Assembly (NCBI GenBank): GCA_013824645.1
Contig: PNOF01000005.1
Span: 1-64,000, forward strand
DNA length: 64,000 nucleotides
Direction: 5' to 3'
From: Syntrophus sp. (in: bacteria)
Lineage (GTDB): Bacteria; Desulfobacterota; Syntrophorhabdia; Syntrophorhabdales; Syntrophorhabdaceae
The notes under the pieces: model-generated
What the model was told of the DNA's origin: nothing
The model's database searches: none
Seen by the model: the letters and a program-made list of their open reading frames with translations, nothing else
Translations under genes and position numbers: made by a program
In this document: positions 19,364 to 28,616 of the stretch, piece by piece
Layout of the letters: every line of letters begins with the position of its first letter
Numbering within the stretch: position 1 is the stretch's first letter

Positions 19364-20591
19364 TTGCGTACCCCCTTATGACAATACATGTATTTACGCC
19401 GCCTAATGCGAAGTTATTCTTTAAAACAGTTTTAATATCGGCTCTTGCGATCTGCCGGATATGCCTTATGTCTCCACACAAAGGATCGACGTTCTCCAGA
19501 TTGAGGGTCGGGATGAGAGAACCTCTTTCAATCATGGCAATTGAAGCAATAGTTTCAAGGGCACCGCAGGCGGCCATAGTATGGCCGAGATGTCCCTTGA
19601 GACTGCTCACGGGCGCTTTATTGCCAAAAATCCTGCCGATGGCGGTGCTTTCCGCGATATCGCCCTGTATGGTTCCTGTTGCGTGGGCGTTGACATAATC
19701 GATCCCGTCAGCTTTCGCACCCGCGTCTTCAAGGGCCAACCTGATACAGGCTTCTATTGATTCGGAATTCGGATCCGCGATGTTGGATGTGTCGGAAGAG
19801 GTGGCGAAACCTGTTATCTCGGCAAAAATACGCGCTCCTCGCTTTTGCGCGGAATCGAGCGCCTCTAAAAGCAAAATACCACTACCTTCGGAGCAGACAA
19901 CCCCGTCCCTGTCCCGGTCAAAGGGACGGGGTGTCAGGTGAGGTGTATCGTTGTAGCGAACAGATGCTGCGCTCATAATGTCAAAGGTCGCCGGACTCAA
20001 GGGATGAAATTCATCAGCACCGCCGCAGAGCATCATGTCCTGTTTTCCGGAGGCGATCATCTCAAAGCCGTAGCCAATTGCCTGGCACCCCGTAGAACAG
20101 GCCGAGGAAGGCGCGAGGATCCGGCCCGTAGTCCCTAGGGCCTGGGCCACATTGGTAGCACAGGAATGATTCATGATCTGGAAAAAAGTAGTGGCCCTCA
20201 TGCGTTCAAGACTCCGATAGGTCAGGAAGTCTTCAAAAAACTCCTGAATTGCGATGGGGCTGCCTACGGTAGAACCGATGGATATGCCCAGTCTGCCGCC
20301 GGAGAGCTGTTCTTCCGTTACATTGCCCTGAGATACCGCTTCTTGACAGGCGAGAGTAGCGTAGATGGACATCTTTGACATTGATCTGCGGTATTTCCTC
20401 GGTATCTCCCTGGGGTCCATATCAGGGACCACCGCGGCAACATGTGTCCTGAGTCCACCAAAATCGGCTAGGGCCGTTATGTTCGTGACCCCGCTTTTCA
20501 TGGCAAAGAGGGATTCAATGAGTATATTCACACCCCTCCCAAAGGGGGATATGGCGCCCATAGCGGTAATCACTACCCTTCTGGTCTGCAT
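19356..20591 (-). CDS. beta-ketoacyl-ACP synthase (FabF-like)
   Basis: PSSACSTGCQAIG, NAHATGTIQGD, LKGHLGHTMAACGALE. Confidence 0.93.
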   Translation of the reverse strand: MQTRRVVITAMGAISPFGRGVNILIESLFAMKSGVTNITALADFGGLRTHVAAVVPDMDPREIPRKYRRSMSKMSIYATLACQEAVSQGNVTEEQLSGGRLGISIGSTVGSPIAIQEFFEDFLTYRSLERMRATTFFQIMNHSCATNVAQALGTTGRILAPSSACSTGCQAIGYGFEMIASGKQDMMLCGGADEFHPLSPATFDIMSAASVRYNDTPHLTPRPFDRDRDGVVCSEGSGILLLEALDSAQKRGARIFAEITGFATSSDTSNIADPNSESIEACIRLALEDAGAKADGIDYVNAHATGTIQGDIAESTAIGRIFGNKAPVSSLKGHLGHTMAACGALETIASIAMIERGSLIPTLNLENVDPLCGDIRHIRQIARADIKTVLKNNFALGGVNTCIVIRGYANE

Positions 20592-22072
20592 TGTTTCAAT
20601 TCCTTCTGGAGCTTTTCATGCCCAAGGATGGTACCACAGGCAAGAAAACCAGACATCATGGCGCCCATAATACCCGGCGCCGTTGTGGCCTGACCGGCAA
20701 GAAAGAGTCCTTTTAACCGTGTCACGGGCATGGGGTTATACTGTCCGATCTTATGTTTTACGCCATAGAGGCTTCCGAATGGACTATTGGTATAGTCCCT
20801 GAGTGTGAGCGGCGTGGCGCATGTTATATCAATGATTTTTTCCGCAATCTCAGGGCACGATGCTTTTATAGAGCGCACCATCTTTTCGCTCATCTCCTCT
20901 TTCAGGAGTTTATAGTTTGCAGAACGTTCCTGTGAAACGGGGTCTACGAGAGGCTTCGTCTGTTCTTTCGACATGGGACATATGGCGATAAAACCGTGCT
21001 TTGCCTTTTCTCCATCGTGTTTCCCCCCTGCGGCAGTAATATACATGGGCCGTTTTTCCACTGCGGCATTCTTATAGAAACAGGTGAAATCAGGTTCCGG
21101 AAATATAAATATGTTTGATCCCACAAGGTCCTCTATGGGCCCGCTGCAGACAGCATAGAGTATACAGGCAGAAGCGGTCTCTTCTAGCTCATTTAAACGG
21201 CTCACATAAGCGGGCCTGAAGACTGAATCGGGTACAATCTCGAGGAGCCGATGGGGGTGGATCGTGGAAATACAACCCTCCGCACTTACGTTCGTACCGT
21301 CTTTCAGGGTAAGGCCACAAAAAGCGCCATCGTTGGAAAGAAGCATTCCGGTTACTTCCTGTCCGCGAAATACATGAACGCCCGCCTTTTCAAGCTGCTC
21401 TTCGAAAATCTCTGTAAGCTTCAAACCGCCACCGGAAATCCCGTTTACTGATTCATAATAAGAACCGGCCACGTTGGCATGATTCGCGAAAGAAACTTCA
21501 TCGGGCGCAACACCATAAAGAAAACAGTGCATCGAGAAAATACACTTTAGAAGCCTGTTGTTGGTAAGCCGATCCAGAAATTCCTGAAGCGTTGGTCCAT
21601 GTACAGTGGAAAATCCGGCTGACACTTCCGACATGTCGAGATTCACATAAGGTACTGAATGATATTGTTCCCTGACGGCAGAGAGGTATGTATCGATAGC
21701 CTCACACTCATCGGGGAACACCTCATAAAATCTCTCTCTGATTCTGTCGTATCCACAGGGGAAACGAAAGACGAATGGGGGTTCCAGACAGCGAAAAGAA
21801 TCAAAGGCGTCTTCCCGGAATGCCACTTTCTCAAGAGCATCGGAAAGTCCGAGATATCTAAAGAAAAGATCCACAGGTTCGCCTGCACCGAGGCCTCCGG
21901 TGTAATGAAAGCCCGTGTCAAAGAAAAGACCTTTTTTTGTGAAACCTCTGATGGTTGGCGCAAGCTGTCCCGATTGTTCGACAAGGGCCACGCTGAGTCC
22001 CTGCTTTGCCAATATTAAGGCGCTTGTCATTCCCGATACACCGCCGCCTATAACCGTGTAATCATAGTTCAT
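20573..22072 (-). CDS. FAD-dependent phytoene desaturase-like oxidoreductase (CrtI family)
   Basis: YTVIGGGVSGMTSALILAKQGLSVALVEQ dinucleotide-binding fold; C-terminal LKGLFLAGQATTAPGIMGAMMSG. Confidence 0.88.
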   Translation of the reverse strand: MNYDYTVIGGGVSGMTSALILAKQGLSVALVEQSGQLAPTIRGFTKKGLFFDTGFHYTGGLGAGEPVDLFFRYLGLSDALEKVAFREDAFDSFRCLEPPFVFRFPCGYDRIRERFYEVFPDECEAIDTYLSAVREQYHSVPYVNLDMSEVSAGFSTVHGPTLQEFLDRLTNNRLLKCIFSMHCFLYGVAPDEVSFANHANVAGSYYESVNGISGGGLKLTEIFEEQLEKAGVHVFRGQEVTGMLLSNDGAFCGLTLKDGTNVSAEGCISTIHPHRLLEIVPDSVFRPAYVSRLNELEETASACILYAVCSGPIEDLVGSNIFIFPEPDFTCFYKNAAVEKRPMYITAAGGKHDGEKAKHGFIAICPMSKEQTKPLVDPVSQERSANYKLLKEEMSEKMVRSIKASCPEIAEKIIDITCATPLTLRDYTNSPFGSLYGVKHKIGQYNPMPVTRLKGLFLAGQATTAPGIMGAMMSGFLACGTILGHEKLQKELKQCRPEG

Positions 22073-23289
22073 GTGTTAAATCTGAGGATAATACAGGAGT
22101 TGGTGCCTCCAAACCCTGCGGCGTTACACATTGCCGTCCGGGGAGGCTTATTGATCGTCTCCCTCACGATATTAAGGTCCGCGGAATATTCATCAGGCTC
22201 TTCAAAATTAATATTGGGCGCAATAAAACCCTCTTGCGCCATGATAGTCGTATAAACCACCTGCGATGCCCCCGACATCCAGAGTTCGTGACCTGTCATG
22301 GATTTCAGGGATGAAACATAGGGGGTTTTTGATCCGAATACATGAGAGATGCTCTGCGCTTCCACCGAGTCGCCAAGAGGTGTTGAGGTAGCGTGGGCAC
22401 AGACATAATCAATATCAACAGGTTTCATATCGGCCAGCTTGAGCGCCCATGTCATTGCTCTCTGGATACCGTCCTGACTCGGTACAGATATGTTAAGCCC
22501 GTCCGATGAGAAGGCATAAGCCTTGATTTCACCGAGGATGCGGGCGCCTCTTTGTATCGCTCCATCCATGCTTTCCAGCACTATGGCCGCGGCCCCGCCT
22601 CCGGGTATGAGGCCATCGCGACCCTTGTCGAAGGGCCGACTCGCTGTCTCCGGTTTTTCAAAGCGTGTTGAAAAAGCGCTCAAGGCATCAAAGCTGCACA
22701 TGGATTCCCAGTTGATCTCCTGCGCGCCGCCGCATATGACACGCTCCTGTTTGCCCAAAGCGATAAGGTCTGCTGCCTGGCCTACAGCATGTCCCCCGCT
22801 GGAACAGGCTGAACTGATGGTCCAGCAGGCGCCTTTTGTCTTGAAGAGAGTATTGAGGTTCATGGTAATCGTGGAGGTCATGGAACGGAAAACAAAACCA
22901 CTGCCGATAGATTTCGACTCACCGTGCCGTCGCAGGAGGTCCACCTGTTCTACAGCAGCAATACAGCTTGAATCGCAGCCAAAGATGAGGCCCGTCTTGT
23001 CGTTCTGTATATTTTCAGGTCCCAAGCCGGACATGACAATCGCCTCCATGGAAGCCGCGTATGCCTGCACGGCAAAATCGGGCATGGTCTTGCGTTGTTT
23101 TTTCGAGAGGAAATTCTCAGGTTCAAATCCGTTTATGGCACCTGTCAGCGGGCTGCGAAATCCTATTTCCTCCCGTTTCTTATCATACACGATACCTGAT
23201 TTACCCAGACGTAGTGACGTTTCTACTGTCTTTACGTCAGTCCCGAGGCATGACACTATACCGATACCGGTAATCGCTACTCTTTTCAT
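22069..23289 (-). CDS. beta-ketoacyl-ACP synthase (KAS I/II type)
   Basis: ISSACSSGGHAVG, CAHATSTPLGD, LKSMTGHELWMSGASQ. Confidence 0.92.
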   Translation of the reverse strand: MKRVAITGIGIVSCLGTDVKTVETSLRLGKSGIVYDKKREEIGFRSPLTGAINGFEPENFLSKKQRKTMPDFAVQAYAASMEAIVMSGLGPENIQNDKTGLIFGCDSSCIAAVEQVDLLRRHGESKSIGSGFVFRSMTSTITMNLNTLFKTKGACWTISSACSSGGHAVGQAADLIALGKQERVICGGAQEINWESMCSFDALSAFSTRFEKPETASRPFDKGRDGLIPGGGAAAIVLESMDGAIQRGARILGEIKAYAFSSDGLNISVPSQDGIQRAMTWALKLADMKPVDIDYVCAHATSTPLGDSVEAQSISHVFGSKTPYVSSLKSMTGHELWMSGASQVVYTTIMAQEGFIAPNINFEEPDEYSADLNIVRETINKPPRTAMCNAAGFGGTNSCIILRFNT

Positions 23290-23381
23290 ATCGTCCTGTA
23301 ATTAATCTATCATCTAAAAATAAACGTTTTCAATACTTAAAGTACCGTAGCACGAGAAAGTTCCTGATTTTGATGTCCCCT

Positions 23382-24206
23382 TTAGGGTTGAATAAAATCT
23401 GTATAGGCATCTTTCAGTGAGCCCAGCCTGAAATGGGCTGCAAGCGCCGAGATATAGTGACGATATATGCCGAAATAGAGGCCATAAAAACTCGCCCTCA
23501 TGGAACCACGCTCCCAGAAATGCCGGTTGGTGTCTCTCGGGCTGACTTCAAAGGGATGGCAATAGTAGTTGAAGGGCACACCCCTCGCATTCAGGTTTTT
23601 ATAATATCGGATCTGTATTGTTGCCGGAATATAAGCACAGAACAAACCGCCATTGAAAGGTGTTGTTTTCCCGAAAAGAGTTACCGAGGTGACAGGCACA
23701 ACCGTCAGGGCATCTTTATACTGAAAGGGCAGCATCTCCTCGGAAGACCTTCCGAGGGCTTTGAGTAATGACGGATGGGCCGTGTTATCCATCCTGTAGC
23801 CGGCATCAATAAGCTCATCATAAGCCCAGAGCGTAAGCGGCGTAATCCCCCAGCAGGGGTCTTTATAGACAACAACCTCTTTCGAAGTAATATCCTCAAT
23901 TATTTTCTTACTGATAACAATCTCTTTCCTGAACTCATCTCTCTGAAGCGATCCGGCATCCATGTGCCAGTGACCGTGACCGCCTATTTCATGTTCCCCA
24001 GCGGCCATTGCCTTCACGAGGGCGGGAAATAGGTCAGCAACATAGCCCGGCACAAACATGGTGGCTTTGACTTGCAAGGTATCCAGAAATTCCAGAAGGC
24101 CATATGTCTCCTTCTCCACAAGGTATTCTGACGGCAAAGCGCTGCCGCACTTCATGTGCAGCCCGTAAGCAAGATCATCAATATCAAAGCAAAGTGCGTT
24201 CAGCAT
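23382..24206 (-). CDS. polysaccharide deacetylase (NodB-like)
   Basis: LCFDIDD at N-terminus, GEHEIGGHGHWHMDAGSL metal-binding motif. Confidence 0.82.
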   Translation of the reverse strand: MLNALCFDIDDLAYGLHMKCGSALPSEYLVEKETYGLLEFLDTLQVKATMFVPGYVADLFPALVKAMAAGEHEIGGHGHWHMDAGSLQRDEFRKEIVISKKIIEDITSKEVVVYKDPCWGITPLTLWAYDELIDAGYRMDNTAHPSLLKALGRSSEEMLPFQYKDALTVVPVTSVTLFGKTTPFNGGLFCAYIPATIQIRYYKNLNARGVPFNYYCHPFEVSPRDTNRHFWERGSMRASFYGLYFGIYRHYISALAAHFRLGSLKDAYTDFIQP

Positions 24207-24239
24207 TTAAGGGCAGTGTTTAGTGGTTAGTTGAAAAAA

Positions 24240-24292
24240 GCGTAAAGATCAGCCACGCGCTTTAGTGCGTCGGCTAAAGCGAATTGTTGGAT
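24240..24292 (-). mobile_element. attC-like integron site (degenerate right end)
   Basis: Minus strand ATCCAACAATTCGCTTTAGCCGACGCACTAAAGCGCGTGGCTGATCTTTACGC: RYYYAAC (ATCCAAC), then an AACAATTCGNTTNAGCCGACGC half very like classic 59-base elements. Confidence 0.55.
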
Positions 24293-24443
24293 CGAGCTTT
24301 CTCGGTGAAAGACGAACAACTTTATACCCTGAAGCTTCCTGAACACGACGCAGGTCTGCACAGATTTCTGATAATTCACCATGAAATTTTTCTGTATGTT
24401 CTTTGCGGTACTTTCGCAGTTCTTCAACAATAGGGTCTTTCAT
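24249..24443 (-). CDS. putative antitoxin of a PIN-type TA pair (C-terminus encoded within the attC-like site)
   Basis: 64-aa charged ORF overlapping the toxin stop by 4 nt; KDPIVEELRKYRKEHTEKFHGELSEICADLRR. Confidence 0.65.
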   Translation of the reverse strand: MKDPIVEELRKYRKEHTEKFHGELSEICADLRRVQEASGYKVVRLSPRKLDPTIRFSRRTKARG

Positions 24444-24919
24444 CTCTCAACCTCCAAGAGTTCTTCAGGTGAACATATCTCTGGACAACTATATCCTTCA
24501 TTTTCAACAATCTTTCTTACCTTTCTGCGAGTAAAGGGATTGTTAAGATGAGCAAAGTTCCATGTGATAATAACATCTATACCGTTGATCGCCGCAACAG
24601 CAATATGAAGAGCATCTTCCGGGTATTCGGTGGGAATCCCTTTTTTAGCAATAATTTTCTCGGCCAGAGATTGAGCCTCGTCGCTAATATCAAGCATGGG
24701 GAATGCGGCAATAGCAGCGAGTCTCATCTGTGCTTGGCCTGGGTCACCTCTGCCAGCTTCTTCAAAAACAAGTGCTGATATATAGGTTTCATATCTTGAT
24801 GATAATTTAGACCAAAACTCCCGAGTAGCCTCTTGGTGTCCGGCAACCATAATATCTCTGCTCGGTTTTGCAGTAAGATAACTCACCACGGTCGTTTCAA
24901 TGTAGATATGTTTCTTCAT
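24440..24919 (-). CDS. PIN-domain toxin/ribonuclease (VapC-like)
   Basis: MKKHIYIETTVVSYLTAKPSRD, PTEYPEDALHIAVAAINGIDVIITWNFAHLNN. Confidence 0.8.
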   Translation of the reverse strand: MKKHIYIETTVVSYLTAKPSRDIMVAGHQEATREFWSKLSSRYETYISALVFEEAGRGDPGQAQMRLAAIAAFPMLDISDEAQSLAEKIIAKKGIPTEYPEDALHIAVAAINGIDVIITWNFAHLNNPFTRRKVRKIVENEGYSCPEICSPEELLEVER

Positions 24920-24966
24920 GATTGAATGATAACATATTTCGTAAGTATCTCAAAGCTCAGTGGCGA

Positions 24967-25008
24967 GCATAACGAGTCGGCTACATTGCCTCTTTACGCC
25001 AGTTTCTT
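24967..25008 (-). mobile_element. possible partial attC-like site
   Basis: Minus strand GAAACTGGCGTAAAGAGGCAATGTAGCCGACTCGTTATGC: TGGC/AGCC short stem and GTTATGC end. Weak on its own; position fits a cassette boundary. Confidence 0.3.
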
Positions 25009-25013
25009 TCTCT

Positions 25014-25211
25014 TCATACGTTCATGGCGAGTTCTTTGATTTCGTGCTGTTCGGGAACGTCCTCCAGGGTCATCAACGCGTAGGCATCATTCATGTTTTC
25101 TTCAAGTTCTTCCAGGGTCTCACCTTGTGTCATGATTTCCGGATGCTCAAGGAGTTTTCCTACCCAGAATTTCTCGCCCTTCCAATAGATCATTTTAAGC
25201 TTCGTTTCCAT
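25014..25211 (-). CDS. HicB-like antitoxin (orphan)
   Basis: KMIYWKGEKFWVGKLLEHPEIMTQGETLEELEENMNDAYALM. Immediately downstream only a 7-codon MKRKKLA ORF (HicA-like N-terminus) is present. Confidence 0.7.
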   Translation of the reverse strand: METKLKMIYWKGEKFWVGKLLEHPEIMTQGETLEELEENMNDAYALMTLEDVPEQHEIKELAMNV

Positions 25212-25412
25212 GTTGCAACCTCCTAAAGTAAAACTCCTTTTAGTATATTACCACACTAAACAAGGACAGGAAATCTCTTTTGTAATCATAACCGTAACTA
25301 TTATTTAGATCACAGTGACCCCTTATGCAATACCACCTATCAGATATCCAGCAATACCTTACGCGTCACACTCTTTACACATCCAATATCTGGCATCTAT
25401 GACTGGCCCTCT

Positions 25413-25541
25413 GCCGATTCGGATTCGTTCAGAGAGCGCGATGACGAGGGGTTGCCAAACGGAGACGTAGCAGCGCTACGTCGAGTATTGTGCGACCCCG
25501 AAGAAAGCGATGCTATATGAATGAATACTAATCGGCATCAC
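25413..25541. repeat. dispersed palindromic intergenic element, copy 2
   Basis: Core GACGTAGC-AGC-GCTACGTC (25464-25482), flanks GATGACGAGGG and GAAGAAAGCGATGCTATATGAATGAA; abuts the fabG stop. Confidence 0.65.
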
Positions 25542-26278
25542 ATGTACACGCCGCCATTGACGGCTATTACTTGCCCCGTAATATAGGATGCCTTATCGGA
25601 CACAAGGAAGCTCACGACCTCGGCAACTTCCATGGCCTTGCCGAACCTTCCCAGGGGGATTGAGGGCGTTATCATTTCTTTCGGCAGGTCTTTTGTCATT
25701 TCAGTATCAATGAAGCCGGGGGAGACGGCATTGACGAGGATGTTTCTCTTTGCAATCTCTGCCGCGAGGGCCTTTGTGGCGCCTATGAGACCTGCTTTCG
25801 CTGCAGAATAATTAACCTGACCCGCCAGGCCGCTTTGTCCCGAGGTGGAAACGATATTAATGATACGCCCTTCACGTTTTCTGAGCATGTTCATAAGCAG
25901 GAGTTTTGAGATGAGAAAAAAACCATCGAGGGTCACCGAAAGCACCCCTTTCCATTCCTCTTCGTTCATCATTGCCATGATGGTATCTTTTCTGTACCCG
26001 GCATTGTTGACAAGGGCATAGGGTGTCTCCTCTTCAAGGAGCGGCATCAGGGAAGATCTGACAGCCTCGCCGTCGGACACATCAAAGGGGAGCAAAATAC
26101 ATTTTCTTCCCATCTCTTCAACTTCCCTTGCGACCACAGAGGCGCCTTCGTGATCGCTCCTGTAATTGAGCCAGATATCAAAGCCGTCACGGGCGAGAGT
26201 GACGGCAATGGCCGCCCCGATCCCCTTGCTGGCGCCGGTAATGAGTGCAATTTTACCTTTATTCATTGAGTCCATCAA
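25538..26278 (-). CDS. 3-oxoacyl-ACP reductase (FabG-like SDR)
   Basis: LITGASKGIGAAIAVTLA, LVNNAGYRKD, YSAAKAGLIGATKALA. Confidence 0.94.
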   Translation of the reverse strand: MMDSMNKGKIALITGASKGIGAAIAVTLARDGFDIWLNYRSDHEGASVVAREVEEMGRKCILLPFDVSDGEAVRSSLMPLLEEETPYALVNNAGYRKDTIMAMMNEEEWKGVLSVTLDGFFLISKLLLMNMLRKREGRIINIVSTSGQSGLAGQVNYSAAKAGLIGATKALAAEIAKRNILVNAVSPGFIDTEMTKDLPKEMITPSIPLGRFGKAMEVAEVVSFLVSDKASYITGQVIAVNGGVYM

Positions 26279-26853
26279 CGGACCGCCTTCACTTTTCCCG
26301 CATTGTCAAAGTCAATGGCAGTGGTGCCCCACCTGTTTCTCCAGAAGACCCATGTGCTGTCATACAGCGATGGGGTCCTGTGGGTGGCCGGATAACCGAA
26401 GGCTGTTCGCACTCCTTCTTTCGACATACCCACATACACTTTTCCATCGGCAATCCCCTTGCCGTCGATCTCGGAAAAATCTTTAATTGAAACAGGTGTT
26501 GTTGACATGATAAGCTTTACATACTGCTCTATGCCCATACCCATCTTCCCTTCATCATATTCAAACTCTATTCGTCTTCCTGTATCTTTTTCAAGGATAA
26601 AAATGTATCTTCGCACATATTCTATTTCCACTACAGCGTTGACAGGAATTACTACGTGGCCCCAGCCCGGATCTGTCCAGTTGGCGTAGCTCGCCTTGTA
26701 GTTGCTGCCGCTTTGCTGGGTATGAATATTGTTTTTAAGATAGAGCGGCTTTGACCCGTCACCAACCACATAGCGGGTACTGCCACAGCCCTGCAGCACA
26801 AAACATACAACAGACAGGATGAGAACTAAAAAAACAAGTTTTTTGTGATCCAT
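26275..26853 (-). CDS. lipoprotein with BamE/SmpA-like C-terminus
   Basis: Lipobox CFVLQGC; GKVYVGMSKEGVRTAFGYPATHRTPSLYDSTWVFW. Confidence 0.75.
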   Translation of the reverse strand: MDHKKLVFLVLILSVVCFVLQGCGSTRYVVGDGSKPLYLKNNIHTQQSGSNYKASYANWTDPGWGHVVIPVNAVVEIEYVRRYIFILEKDTGRRIEFEYDEGKMGMGIEQYVKLIMSTTPVSIKDFSEIDGKGIADGKVYVGMSKEGVRTAFGYPATHRTPSLYDSTWVFWRNRWGTTAIDFDNAGKVKAVR

Positions 26854-27307
26854 GATTATCCTCCCGTTTTATTCATAACGCTCTAAACTCTTACAGAGTG
26901 TTAAATACCCCCGAAGGCAGGCTACCGCCATCCACCCTTGTAACAGAGCCATATTTGTAGGATTGTCCATTAATAAATAATCGCCTGAATGTAATCGCCT
27001 AAGTGTTAACGAGTATATCACAAGATTCAGCCATCCTGCCATACCTATTGCGCTAATCAATATCTGTCAATGAGCAAAGTTTTTCGCGGTATCCGGTATC
27101 TCCGGATGTTACCCCGGACAACCAGGGAAACATCCATAAGCTCATTGATGTCCTTGAGCGCCTGAATTCCCTTGACTCTATATGATCTGATATATTATCG
27201 TTAATCTCAATGACACAAACAATCGAACATATGTCGTCTTTAGGAGTACAGCCTTGCTATATACTATTCAAAACAGCAGTACTTATATTTTATCAAACGG
27301 AAATTGA

Positions 27308-28603
27308 ATGAAAGTCCTCCTTGTTAACCCTCCCAATTGCGGGCGCAGTATTCCTGAAGAACTGTACGGTATCAATTCCCTTAAGCTGATCCTGCGTGGA
27401 GAACCACTCTCGCTTGAGGCCTTGGCGGGCAACCTCGATCATCATGAAGTGAAGATAGTTGACCTGAAGGCCGCACCTGACACCTTTATTGAAATACTTA
27501 CAGACTTTCATCCCGGCATCGTGGGAATTACCGGTGTAACCTGTGAGGCAAATACCATGCTGAAACTGGCAGCCATGGCAAAGGAACTCTCAGGCGCCAC
27601 CGTTGTAGCCGGCGGTGTACATGCAAGTAATGATCCCTCTTTTTTTAACCGGGAAGAGATAGATTATATCGTCATGGGTCTTGGGAAATTAAGTTTCAGG
27701 GAACTTGTTGATGCCCTGGAGATGGGCAATATGGGGAAGGTAATCGCCGGTGTTGCCAAAACAAACCCTGGAGGAGCGCTTGTCTTTGCTCCCCGGGAAT
27801 TCACCAGGGACGATCTCGTTGAGGAGAAGGCCCCTCGTTATGACCTCACAAACCCCTATCGCGGATATTATTTTCTGGAATCTCTTGGCTTCAGTCTTGG
27901 CCTTGTCTCCACCGCTTTCGGTTGTCCTCACCGCTGTTCCTTCTGCTCTATCGAAAACATAACCAATGGCCATTATCTTACTCACGGCCCCGAAACGGTT
28001 ATCCGTGACATCGGATTGCTCGGCGATATTCCCGTCATCCGCTTGGTCGATGCAAATACCTTTGGCAATATTTCCCAATCCAGAATACTCTGTCAAAAAA
28101 TTGGAGAGTCGTGCATAAAAAAACAATTTGTCGCCGATGTGCGTTCCGACACTGTGGTGCGTCACCCTGACCTGTTTCGCGAATGGAGAAAGGTGGGACT
28201 CCGTTCTGTCATTATCGGTTTTGAAGAGATAGACGACGGACGGTTAAGCACAATGGGAAAGGCAAACACCACAGCCATGAACTCCGAGGCCATCCATGTA
28301 CTCCACGATATAGGTATTACCATCGTCGGCGATTTCATCATATCACCCGATTTCGACGAAGATCAATTCCAGGCGCTGAGAGACTATCTGGAGAAAAACC
28401 CGGTGGACCTGCTCATGCCTTCTATACTCACACCACTTCCCGGAACACCGCTTTATGAGTCCATGAAGGACAAGATTACCATCCATGACCTGGATTATTA
28501 CACTCTTACCAATGCGGTAATTCCTATCAAGATGGATGAGAAGGTTTTTTATGAAAACTATGCAGGCCTGATGAGATCTGGTCATGCGGGGGCAAAACTA
28601 TAG
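27308..28603 (+). CDS. B12-binding radical SAM protein
   Basis: VVAGGVHASNDPSFFN; CxxxCxxC in AFGCPHRCSFCSIENITNGHY. Confidence 0.9.
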   Translation: MKVLLVNPPNCGRSIPEELYGINSLKLILRGEPLSLEALAGNLDHHEVKIVDLKAAPDTFIEILTDFHPGIVGITGVTCEANTMLKLAAMAKELSGATVVAGGVHASNDPSFFNREEIDYIVMGLGKLSFRELVDALEMGNMGKVIAGVAKTNPGGALVFAPREFTRDDLVEEKAPRYDLTNPYRGYYFLESLGFSLGLVSTAFGCPHRCSFCSIENITNGHYLTHGPETVIRDIGLLGDIPVIRLVDANTFGNISQSRILCQKIGESCIKKQFVADVRSDTVVRHPDLFREWRKVGLRSVIIGFEEIDDGRLSTMGKANTTAMNSEAIHVLHDIGITIVGDFIISPDFDEDQFQALRDYLEKNPVDLLMPSILTPLPGTPLYESMKDKITIHDLDYYTLTNAVIPIKMDEKVFYENYAGLMRSGHAGAKL

Positions 28604-28616
28604 TGAGGTGTGCGCC

